Position numbers and translations under genes: made by a program | Part shown: piece by piece, positions 1-10,020 of the stretch | Layout of the letters: each line of letters begins with the position of its first letter | Position numbering within the stretch: the stretch's first letter is position 1 | NCBI GenBank assembly: GCA_963580285.1 | Contig: OY757020.1 | Coordinates: 97,591,497-97,655,496, forward strand | Direction: 5' to 3' | Length of the DNA stretch: 64,000 nucleotides | DNA from: Lucinisca nassula | Lineage: Eukaryota > Mollusca > Bivalvia > Lucinida > Lucinidae | The notes under the pieces: generated by a model | Told to the model about the DNA's origin: nothing | The model's input: only the letters and a program-made list of their open reading frames with translations | Databases searched by the model: none

Positions 1-2225
1 TGGCTTCTTCAACGACAGGAATTTGTGATCCGTATAAAAACAGGGAAGGATGGTCGTGTTTCTTCCGTAGCTTACAAAAATGAACACACTGCGTTTTCGA
101 CTTGGAGAACTTGAAACCATTTTTATCAGTCCATTCTTCTATTCTTTTTAAATTTTGTTGTAACTTTCGTTCAATTGTTTTCATGTTTTTTGAACGGTAA
201 CATATACAAAAATCATCAACATACAAAGAACAGTCTGTTTTGTCGTCGAAACATTGTACAATTTTATTAATTTGATGTTAAATAGCGTAGTTGAGAGAAT
301 ACTACCTTGTGGGACACCCTGCTCTTGTGCATAGAGATCTGACAATGTAGATCCCACGCGGACTTGAAATACACGCTCACCTAAAAAACTTTGAATAAAA
401 CTGGGAAGTTTTCCCCTTAAGCCGAGGTTATGGAGATCTCTCAATATTCCATAACGCCATGTGGTATCATATGCTTTCTCCAAGTCGAAAAAGACAGCTA
501 CTACGTGTTCTTTGTTAATACAAGCATTTCGTATAAATGTTTCTAGTCTTATTAAATTGTCGTTGGTACTATGTTCCGAACGAAAACCTGACTGATATTC
601 TGAAATGAGGTTGTTGGACTCTAAGTACCAGACTAATCTTTTGTTTATCATTCTCTCCAATGTTTTACACAAACAACTTGTCAAAGCTATCGGCCGATAA
701 TTCGTAGGTTCTGCATGATCTTTCCCTGGTTTTGGAATTGGTACAACTGTAGCAAAACGCCAGCTCTCAGGACAGACCCCAGTTTCCCAAATATTATTAA
801 AGATATCTAAAAGTGTTGAAAGAGAACTTTTTGGCAGATGCTTAAGCATCTGATAATGAATTTCATCGGGGTCGGTTGCCGTATCATGTGATTTGTCAAT
901 GGCTTCAACTAGTTCGGATAAGTTTAAAGGTTTGTTGTATTCTTCGTGATTGAGGGATTTGAAGTTTAGATTTCTTTTCTCTTGGTCCTTTTGGAAATTT
1001 CTAAAAGTGTCAGAATAATTTCGCGGTGATGAATTACTCAAGAATGTGCTACCAAGAGTATCTGAAATATCTTTTTTAGTTGAAGCTTTTATGTCAAAAC
1101 CAGTATTTAAATGTGTAAAACTAGGGGACTTTGTTTTTCCTGAAATTTTTCGTACCATATCCCAAACCTTTTTAATGGGGGTTTTGTAGTTCAATTTTGA
1201 AACATATTCCCTCCATGGCTTTCGTTTTGAAGCGCGGATAGTTCGTCGAGCTTTAGCTCTAAAAACTTTTACGTCGTTTAATTTTTCTGATGTTGGACTT
1301 TTGCAGAACATATTTAAAGCCTGTTTGCGTTTTTTGATAGCTTCTTTAAAGTCATTATTAAACCAAGGCTTGCTTTTCTTAGGATTAGTCGAGGTCTTTG
1401 GGATGCATTGTTCTGATATTTTAATGAGCGAATCTGTGAAATCAGAAACAATGTCAGATGATTCATTTAAGTGATCAACTGTTAACTCTTCTTCACATAA
1501 ACTATGGAATAATTCCCAGTCGGCTTTATTCATTTTCCATTTCTGGTCGCAGTCCTCATCTAGTTCGTTTACACTCTCAATTATAACAGGGAAGTGATCA
1601 CTTCCGCACTGATCATCATGCACAGACCAGTCATAGTCCAAGAAGAGAGATGGGTGACACAAAGAGAGATCTAAGGAAGACAAATGACCTGTTGCAGGGG
1701 GAAGGTAAGTACAAGATTATCATTCATCAGGCAAAGATCGTTGTTTGCAATAAAATCTTCAATAAGAGCTCCTCTGTTGTTGTTATCTTTACAACCCCAT
1801 AGAAAGTTGTGACCATTGAAGTCACCAACTAACAAATATGGTGATGGAAGTTGTCCCAGTAATGATTCAAGTTCTTCATGTTCTAACGAATATGAAGGAG
1901 GTATATATACAGAGCAAATTGTAGTTTCTTTATCCAAAGAAACCGATACTGCCACAGATTGCAGCTGTGTTTTTAATTTGATCTCTCTTTGTGGTAAACA
2001 AGATTTAACAAAAATTGAACTGCCACCAGATGGTCTGTTACCATCAGAATAGACATAGGTGTATACATTAAAGCCTCTGATATCGATTGTGTCATCATTC
2101 TTAAGAAATGTTTCTTTCAAACACAAAACGGATGGGTTTAATAGGGAAAGAAGTAATAAGAGCTCATTATAATTTGACTTAAGACCTCGACAATTCCATT
2201 GTAATACTTTGTGTTTTGGATCCAT
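1..2225 (-). pseudogene. LINE copy 1 ORF2: AP-like endonuclease and reverse transcriptase, frameshifted, runs off left edge
   Basis: This is the ORF2 polyprotein of an I/Nimb-type non-LTR retrotransposon, which nicks target DNA and copies its RNA in place. The start codon is at 2225-2223, followed by the endonuclease motif WNCRGL. GDFNGHN lies near residue 136 and the catalytic SDH follows in the next frame near 1600. The reverse transcriptase fills about 1000-180, with GVPQGSILS near 310 and YVDDF near 215. Two frameshifts break the frame: one near 1680-1740 between the endonuclease and RT blocks, and a one-base loss near 270 compared with the second copy at 4050-6490. The RNase H part and 3' end would lie left of the window. 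I/Nimb assignment rests on resemblance and on the RNase H fragment at 14212-15065; Jockey-type is the alternative. Confidence 0.88.
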
Positions 2226-2420
2226 TTGATGGAGAGAAATTTAAATTACTAGAAACTAATGCGTCGTTTCCGACGAATAACCTACTTTTTAGTAGGTACT
2301 CTATTAAGTTTGGGACCCTGACGAGGATTGGTTTGAATATCTTCCGCATCCATATAGACTTCCTCGTCAAGAGGACCGAACGAATTGTGGGTTTTGATCG
2401 GATCTTCCGATCCTTTTTTT

Positions 2421-3518
2421 TTATCGATCCGTGTCGGGTTTCTCTTTTACACGCGGTGCCGGCCTCGGCACGGTCGTTGTCGACCGATCCGAAGCAGCTT
2501 GCGTTGCGCCATTTGATGATGATGATGATGGTGGTGCTGGAGTAGATGTACTCCATGCACCGGATTTTTTCAGTTCTGCAATGTACGAATCAACAGTCTG
2601 CGTAGCAGTGTTGGTTAGTTTTACACCAGCACCTTTAGTGATGCTGGCATAACTGACGGCTGATGCTGGGTTACGCTCTTCTACAATCTTTCTCGCTTCT
2701 GGGAAGGTAACTGACATTTGAAATTTGACTGTGAGTATCTCCTTTTGTTTTTTCCATGCTGGACATTCTCGAGCGAAAACAACATGTTTGCCACCACAGT
2801 TGACGCATTTGACCTCATTCTGACAAGTCTGGTGCAAAAGAACATGTTTTTCTTCACCACAGTTGGCACAAAGAGGTTTTTTCTGACATTTAATTTCATG
2901 GTGGCCAAAAGTCTGACACGAGTAGCACCTGAGCGGGTTTGGTATGTATACATCCACATTTACTGAAAGATAAGCTACTTTGATTTTCTTGGGTAGAACT
3001 GGTGATTAAACGTAAGCACATAAGTGGATGTCGGTTTAAGTACACCATCTCTACGTACGGAGATGTTACGAATACCAATTACGCCTTGATCTTTGAGGTT
3101 GTCAAGTATCTCTTCATCAGTGCATGGACGAAGTTCCGGGCTACGAATAACACCCTTACACGAATTGAGTGTGTTGTGAAGAGACACTTTGACATTTAAA
3201 TCAAATAATCGTTTTGTGCTGAGCAGGCTTTTAACTTGTTGCTCTCTCTCTACTTCCAAGAGAAGATCACCGGATTTAAGCTTTTTAATGCTTTTCGGAT
3301 GTCCAGCTATGGAAACGATACTTTTTTCAATCACGAAAGGAGACAAACTGGAAACAGTCCGTGTGTCTTCGAGTGATGTAACTACCAAGAAGCGAGAAAA
3401 AAGTGTATGTCTTTGGTGCTGATGCTGCAGACTGCTGACTGGGTTCATCGGATTCAGACGATTCCTCGTCCTTTTTACGTTTGGTTGTGTTGCGGTTATT
3501 TTTTTTTCCATTCGGCAT
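2421..3518 (-). pseudogene. LINE copy 1 ORF1: CCHC zinc-knuckle gag-like protein, frameshifted
   Basis: ORF1 of the same LINE encodes an RNA-binding gag-like protein. I place its start at 3518, where MPNGKKNNRN opens a lysine-rich, acidic N-terminus. Frameshifts near 3400 and 2965 split it. The last block (2957-2421) has three CCHC-like knuckles: CYSCQTFGHHEIKC, CANCGEEKHVLLHQTC and CVNCGGKHVVFARECP. A Ser/Pro/Thr-rich tail follows. This ORF1 and its order relative to ORF2 fit I-clade or Jockey-group LINEs. About 195 bp separate its stop from the ORF2 start. The breaks make a functional protein unlikely. Confidence 0.8.
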
Positions 3519-4048
3519 GAGGAAAAAATCAGTGTTTCGTCCCAAGTGCCCTCCGCCCGCCTTGGAGCCCTACAAGGGAACACCATAATGGAGTGGTTAT
3601 CCGACTCGCAGGTGTTAGAGATACACGTGAGATATACTCGCATGAACAAAATGCCTACACGATTGGTCCGTTTGGCCACCGCCTTCTAGAGATTAAAAGA
3701 CAGAAAAGGGTAAGGTAATGGGCATATGGTTGGCATCAGGAACGATACAAAAGAATGGAGGTATCTCTAGGGCTTGGCGCGACCAGCCGATTGACCGTGC
3801 CGGACCGCACGGCCACCCGTCTACACTGAAAAGCCAGGCCAAAGAGGCGTGTTGGGTACCTGAAGCACCGCAACCTCAGGCAACCCTCAACCTCCAGGAT
3901 CCCTTCTTCCGGCTTACAGGACGCCACCCACGGCAAACGGGTGGTACTTCCTTTAGCTCTTCCCAGTGGGCACAGAGACCACAGCGGCAATGTGCCCAGT
4001 GGGAATTGAGCCCCCAGGGCCACGGCAAGGCAGGAAGTCTAATACCTG
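3519..4048 (-). mobile_element. Putative 5' UTR of LINE copy 1, GC-rich
   Basis: This stretch lies between the ORF1 start and the abrupt junction with the second LINE copy at about 4050. Positions 3770-4045 are much richer in GC than anything nearby. No coding match was recognised, and short ORFs on both strands look incidental. Its position directly upstream of ORF1, ending exactly where another copy begins, suggests the 5' untranslated and internal promoter region. This is inference. Confidence 0.5.
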
Positions 4049-4049
4049 G

Positions 4050-6670
4050 GGGTCGACTTGGAGAACATGAAACCATTTTTATCAGTCCATTCTTCTATTC
4101 TTTTTAAATTTTGTTGCAACTTTCGTTCAATTGTTTTCATGTTTTTTGAACGGTAACATATACAAAAACCATCAACATACAATGAACAGTCTGTTTTGTC
4201 GTCCAAACATTGTGCAATATTATTTATTTTGATGTTAAATAGCGTAGTTGAGAGAATACTACCTTGTTGGACACCCTGCTCTTGTGCATAGAGATCTGAC
4301 AGGGTAGATCCCACGCGGACTTGAAACACACGCTCGCCTAAAAAACTTTGAATAAAACTGGGAAGTTTTCCCCTTAAGCCGAGGTTAAGGAGATCTGTCA
4401 ATATTCCATATGCTTTCTCCAAGTCGAAAAAGACAGCTACTATGTGTTCTTTGTTAATAAAAGCATTCCGTATAAATGTTTCTAGTCTTATTAAATTGTC
4501 GTTGGTATTACGTTCCGAACGAAAACCTGACTGGTATTCTGAAATGAGGTTGTTGGACTCTTAAGTACCAGACTAATCTCTTGTTTATCATTCTCTCCAA
4601 TGTTTTACACAAACAACTTGTCAAAGCTATCGGTCGGTAATTCGTAGGTTCTGCATGATCTTTCCCTGGTTTTGGAATTGGTACAACAGTAGCAAAACGC
4701 CAGCTCTCAGGGCAGACCCCCGTTTCCCCCCAAATATTATTAAAGATATCTAAAAGTGTTCCATATCCCAAGAAATCTTCCACTGACCGTTCCAAGGCGG
4801 CTCTTCTGTGGCGATTTATTTATGTTGTTGTTTGTTACCTACTGTGTGTATCACTTGTGTCTTTTAATTTTGGATGGCCATATGGCCATTTTGTGGGAAA
4901 GTAACTGTCCTTATGGCCTTCCTTTGTTAAGGTTTTCATTATGGTCTGGTCACTTAATGTTTGTTTTTCTTTCCCTTTGGTGTCTTTTTATGGGTGGAGT
5001 AAGTTAATTGTATCAATTCCTGATCTTTGTTTTACTCCTTCTTTGAAAGAGAACTTTTTGGCAGATGCTTAAGCATCTGATAATGAATTTCATCGGGGCC
5101 GGTTGCCGTATCATGAGATTTGTCAGTGGCTTCAACTAGTTCGGATAATTAAAAAGGTTTGTTGTATTCTTCGTGATTGAGGGATTTGACGTTTAGTTTT
5201 CTTTTCTCTTGGTCCTTTTGGAAATTTCTAAAAGTGTCAGAATAATTTCGCGGTGATGAATTACTCAAGAATGTGCTACCAAGAGTATATGAAATATCTT
5301 TTTTCGTTGAAGCTTTTGTGTCAAAACCAGTATTTAAATGTGTAAAACTAGGGGACTTTGTTTTTCCTGAAATTTTTGGTACCATATCCCAAACCTTTTT
5401 AATGGGGGTTTTGTAGTTCAATTTGGAGACATATTCTTTCCATGACTTTCGTTTGGAAGTTCGGATTGTTCGCCGAGCTTTAGCTCTAAAAACTTTTATG
5501 TCGTTTAGCTTTTCTGAAGTGGGACTTTTGCAGAACTTATTTAGAGCCTGTTTACGCTTTTGAATAGCTTCTTTACAGTCATTATTAAACCAAGGCTTGC
5601 TTTTCTTAGTATTTGTGGAGGTCTTTGGAATGCATTGTTCTGATATATTAATAAGTGTATCTGTGAAATCAGAAACAATGTCGGATGATTCATTAAAGTG
5701 ATCAACTGATAACTCTTCTTCACATAAATTACGGAATAATTCCCAGTCGGCTTTATTCATTTCCATTTCTGGTTACAGTCCTCATCTGGTTCGTTTACGC
5801 TCTCAATTATAACAGGGAAGTGATCACTTCCGCACTGATCATCATGAACAGACCAGTCATAGTCCAAGAAGAGAGATGGGTGACACAAAGAGAGATCTAA
5901 AGAAGACAAGCGACATGTCGCAGGGTGAAGGTAAGTATAAGATTCATCAAGCAAATATCAGACAAGCGACCTGTCGCAGGGTGAAGGTAAGTATAAGATT
6001 CATCAAGCAAATATCGCTCTTTGCAATAAAATCTTCGACAAGTGCTCCTCTGTTATTGATATCTTTACAGCCCCATAGAATATTGTGACCATTGAAGTCG
6101 CCAACTGAAAGATATGGCGATGAAAGTTGACTCAGCAATGAGTCAAGGTGTTCGGGCTTTAAAGAAAATGAGGATGGGATATATAGAGAGCAAATTGTAG
6201 TTTCTTTATCCAGAGAAACCGATACTGCTATAGCTTGTAGGTCTGTTTTTAATTTGATCTCTCTTTGTGGTTAACATGATTTTACAAAAATTGAACTGCC
6301 ACCAGTAGTTTGTTACCATCAGAATAGATATAGTTGTATGTATTGAAACCCCTGACATCAATGCTGTCATCAGTTTTTAAAAAACTTTCTTGCAAACAAA
6401 AAACCGATGGGTTTAATAACGAAATCAGTAATAAGAGTTCATTATAATTTGATTTAAGACCTCGACAATTCCATTGTATTATTTTGTGTTTTTTTTTAAT
6501 CCATTTTATTAAGACTAGAAACTATATTGGAGCTGCAATTGGTGATATAGATCTGCTACCACCAGCTCGTGGTGTTGCTGACCTCGATCTGTTATTGCCA
6601 CTTGGTGATGATGGAGTTTCAGCGAACTCAATATCACTGTCACTCAATGCAACAGAACAGCGTAAGAAAT
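4050..6670 (-). pseudogene. LINE copy 2: ORF2 and the end of ORF1, degenerate and interrupted
   Basis: A second copy of the same LINE family, in the same orientation. ORF2 starts near 6490 and can be followed to 4050, where it stops inside the RT domain. Blocks at 6138-5947, 5954-5757, 5766-5149, 4795-4508 and 4422-4039 match copy 1 in order but are separated by frameshifts. The RT active site reads YVDG instead of YVDD near 4170, so it is inactive. Positions 4761-5044 are an unrelated insertion, and 5907-5962 is repeated at 5963-6018. A serine/arginine-rich ORF1 tail lies at about 6680-6510 and differs from copy 1. Confidence 0.82.
4761..5044 (+). mobile_element. Tail fragment of the reverse-transcriptase (Penelope-like?) element inserted in LINE copy 2
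   Basis: This 284-bp block interrupts the LINE at a point fixed by comparison with copy 1 (AAGTGTT then GAAAGAG). It matches the repeat seen at 8540-8773, 20640-20838, 21060-21420, 37444-37797 and 45340-45462, with the landmarks CCGTTCCAAGGCGG, GTAACTGTCCTTATGGCC and GATCTTTGTTTTACT. At 19565-21420 the same sequence lies downstream of an RT reading frame, so it is probably that element's 3' untranslated tail. The short ORF across it is not a gene. Confidence 0.7.
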
Positions 6671-6942
6671 TGAGAGTATCACATTATGAAATTTTTGGGT
6701 CTTTGCAACTGGCCTATCACTTAACTGATTTTGTGAAACTTCAGTTTATCCTGATATAAGAATTGTTTTAGGAAGCAAATGTATTTTTTTCAGTGCTTAA
6801 TAGCATATTAAATGTTAAGTCAGATGAACCCGTTTTGCTTTCTTATGACACAGTTTTCAATGTGGGAGACTTTTTTTTTGGTATCAGTACTGGTGTTTAG
6901 GCACATTTTATTTTACCAGAAATTCAACTTCGGTGAAGTTGA

Positions 6943-8345
6943 TGTCGCACCTGCTCAACACAAAAAAAATAAAGTTTATTTAAGGCAGAAGAAATGAATA
7001 AAGGGCTTTGAGAAGAATACATAGCCTATATATGTGAGGTAAAAAACTAACAAAGTTCAAAACGTGATAAATGAACTAAAATGAGCCAAGAATTATATCC
7101 AAAAGCATATGAACATCCTCATATCATGGAGAAAACACAAGCTAAGTTTCAAAATGATTAGTATAAAACTGTAACAGGAGTTGCGATGACAAGGTACCTA
7201 TCATATATCAACTGAAGGTTAACAATGACTATGTTCACAATGTGGAGAAAGTGACAAAAAATGATCCGAAGATTAAGTCCAAACCACATGCCATGGCAAA
7301 AACACATGCAAGGTTTCAAAATGATTAGTATAAAACTGTAAGAGGAGTTGCGGTGACAAAGAGGTACCTCCTGTATATCAATTGAAGGCTAAAAATTACT
7401 GAATTCCCTATGTGCATAAAGTGGAATAAATTATTCCGAGAATTATGTCCAAACCACATGCAGATGCAAAGTTTCAAAATGATTGGTATAAAACTGTAAG
7501 AGGACAAGAGACAAGAGGTACCTAAGGTATATCAATTGAAGCTAAAAAATGTCAAAGTTCATAATGCGCAAAAAGCGACAAAAATATTCTGAGAATTATG
7601 TCGAAATCATATGCACATCCTCATACCATGGCAAAAGCACATGCAAAGCTTCGAAATGATTGGTATTAAACTGTAAGAGGAGTTGCGATAACAAGAGGTA
7701 CCTATCATATATCAATTGAAGGTTAAAATGACTAAGTTCACAATGTGCAAAAAATGAAAAAAAATATTCTGAGAATTATGTCGAAACCACATGCACATCC
7801 TCAAACCATAGCAAAAACACACACAAAGTTTCAAAATAATCGATATAAAACTGTAAGAGGAGTTGCGATGACAAGAGGCACCTATTGTAGATCAACTGAA
7901 GCCTAAAAATGGCTAAGTTCACAATGTGCAAAAAGTAAAAAAATATATATTCTGAGAATTATGTCGAAACCACATGCACATCCTTAAACCATGGCGAAAG
8001 CACACGCAAAGTTTCAAAATGATCGGTATAAAACTGCCAGAGGAGTTGCGATGACAAGACCTATGACTAAGTTCACAATGTGGAAAAAGTGACAAAAATT
8101 GATCGGACGATAAAGTCCAAACCACATGCGCATCCTCACACCAAGGCAAAAATACACGCAAAGTTTCAAAATAATCGGTATACAAGACACCCAGTGTAAA
8201 ATAATGACGGAAAGACGGACGGACAGACAACCGGACGGACGGACAGAAACTTGCACGCCTATGTCTCCTGCTAAAGCAGGTGTGATAACCAGACGGACGG
8301 ACAGAAACTTGCACGCCTAAGTCTTCTGCTAAAGCAGGTGCGACA
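6943..8345. mobile_element. Tandem-core non-autonomous element with 13-bp inverted ends (pearl/Helitron-like)
   Basis: The left end TGTCGCACCTGCT (6943-6955) is the exact reverse complement of the right end AGCAGGTGCGACA (8333-8345). Between them is a diverged tandem repeat of about 175 bp, recognisable by GGAGTTGCGATGACAAG near 7175, 7350, 7680, 7860 and 8045. A GACGGACG microsatellite follows near 8212-8300, then the hairpin CCTGCTAAAGCAGG, which occurs twice. Tandem cores plus a GACG microsatellite and terminal hairpin are typical of bivalve pearl elements, which have been linked to Helitrons. No protein is encoded. The family name is from memory. Confidence 0.65.
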
Positions 8346-8539
8346 AAAACGGTGTTAATACCGGCAGCATTTTTAGTTCATGATAGGAAAAACCAACGCA
8401 CTCATGACGATTTTTTTTCAGTCGTAGCAGATGCCCCAATCTAAAAAAGGGTAATCATATAATTGTCACGGATCGCGAAAGGGTTATTACAAGTGCTATT
8501 TTGGCTAGACTATGGACGTGGGTTTTAGAAGTTTCGTCT

Positions 8540-8773
8540 CCGCTGACCGTTCCAAGGCGATTCTTTTGTCGCGGTTTATTTTTGTTATGTTTTGTCTTTG
8601 GGTGTTTGTGTTGCTTATATTATTTTATTTTGGATAGACTATTGGCCATTATGTGGAAAAGTAATTGTCCTTTTGGCTTTCCGCTATTAGGGTCTGTTGT
8701 TTCATGTTTGTGTTCTTTCCCTTTGGTGTCTCTGTTGGGAGCTGTTGGTTAATTGTATCGATTCCTGGCCATT
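8540..8773 (+). mobile_element. Tail fragment of the reverse-transcriptase element, diverged
   Basis: It matches the 4761-5044 repeat in order: CTGACCGTTCCAAGGCG, CGGTTTATTTTTGTTATG, TTCCCTTTGGTGTCT and TTAATTGTATCGATTCC. It is more diverged and has no adjacent RT coding sequence. It lies between two tandem-core elements. Confidence 0.6.
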
Positions 8774-8801
8774 GCCCGCACTTCTATTCAGAACAAGAGG
8801 G

Positions 8802-9908
8802 CCAAGATGGCCCTGGATCGCTCACCTGATCCTATTGTACAAACGGAATTGTGGGTAATATATGGTAGAGTGGAGGGTTTGAGCAATTTTGGTTGGACCC
8901 AAATACTATTTCTGTGAAATTAATTCAAAATCAGTCTGCCTGTTTAGTAGAAGTCATTTTGAGAAGTAAAAGTCATTTTTGATGAAATGACATCTCAAGC
9001 CCTGCCGCCCAATGAAACCAATGGGGTTTAAAACTGAACATTTTGAGCAATTTTGGTGGAGGATCCCCCAAGGAACCTTCCAGTGAAATAATTTTAAAAT
9101 CCATCCACTGGTTAAGGAGAAAAAGTCGTTTAAAGCTTTTTCTATTTTTAGCTCTGGCGGCCATTTTGTTCACCCGAGCGGAACGGTTGGGCAATTTTGG
9201 TAGAGGGTCACCGAAGGAACATTCCTGTGAAGTAATTTCAAAATCCATCCACTAGTTAAGGAGAAAAAGTCGTTTAAAGCTTTTTCTATTTTTAGCTCTG
9301 GCGGCCATTTTGTTCACCCGAGCGGAACAGTTTGAGCAATTTTGGTAGAGGGTCACCCAAGGAACATTCCTGTCAAGTAATTTCGAAATCCATCCACTGG
9401 TTAAGGAGAAGAAGTCCTTTAAAGGTTTTTTCTATTTTTAGCTCTGGTGGCCATTTTGTTCACCCGAGCGGATAGGTTTGAGCAATTTTAGTAGAGGGGC
9501 ACCCAAGAAACCTTCCTTTGCAATAATTTCAAAATCCATCCACTGGTTAAGGAGAAATAGTTGTTTAAAGGTTTTTTCTATTTTTAGCTCTGGTGGCCAT
9601 TTTGTTCACCAGAGCTGAACGGTTTGAGCAATTTTGGTAGAGGGTCATCCAAGGAACATTCCTGTGAAACAATTTTAAAATCCATCCACTTGTTAAGCAG
9701 GAGAAGTCGTTTAAAGAATTTTCTATTTTTAGCTCTGGCGGCCATCTTGTTCACCCGAGCGGAACAGTTTGAGCAATTTTGGTAGAGGATCACCCAAGGA
9801 GCATTCCTGTGAAATTAGATAAAAATCTGTACAGCAGTTTTGGAGGAGATGTTGTTTAAAGCAAAAGTTGACGACGGACGGACGCACGCACGGACGACGG
9901 ACAAAGAC
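8802..9908. mobile_element. Tandem-core element copy i (about 145-bp units), right end missing
   Basis: It starts with the palindromic head AGAGGGCCAAGATGGCCCT followed by GCTCACCTGA. About six units of roughly 145 bp follow, each with GAGCAATTTTGGTAGAGG, AAATCCATCCACTGG and GCTCTGGCGGCCATTTTG. It ends in a GACGGACGCACG microsatellite near 9873-9902 but lacks the terminal hairpin of its neighbour at 10021-12091. Short ORFs inside come from the repeat unit and are not genes. The segment near 8975-9030 also resembles part of a SINE found elsewhere (type D). Confidence 0.65.
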
Positions 9909-10020
9909 TGATGACACTGCATGTCACCGCAGGACTCCTTTAACTGCATGTCACCGCAAGACACTGCAGGTCACTGCATGACTCCTTTATTTACTATGCT
10001 TTACTCATCATATAAATAAC
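9909..10020. repeat. Short GCATGTCACCGCA repeats between tandem-core elements
   Basis: The sequence CTGCATGTCACCGCA occurs in near-identical form three times at 9916-9990, separated by ACTCCTTTA. It forms a small minisatellite between the two tandem-core copies. No other feature is visible. Confidence 0.5.
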
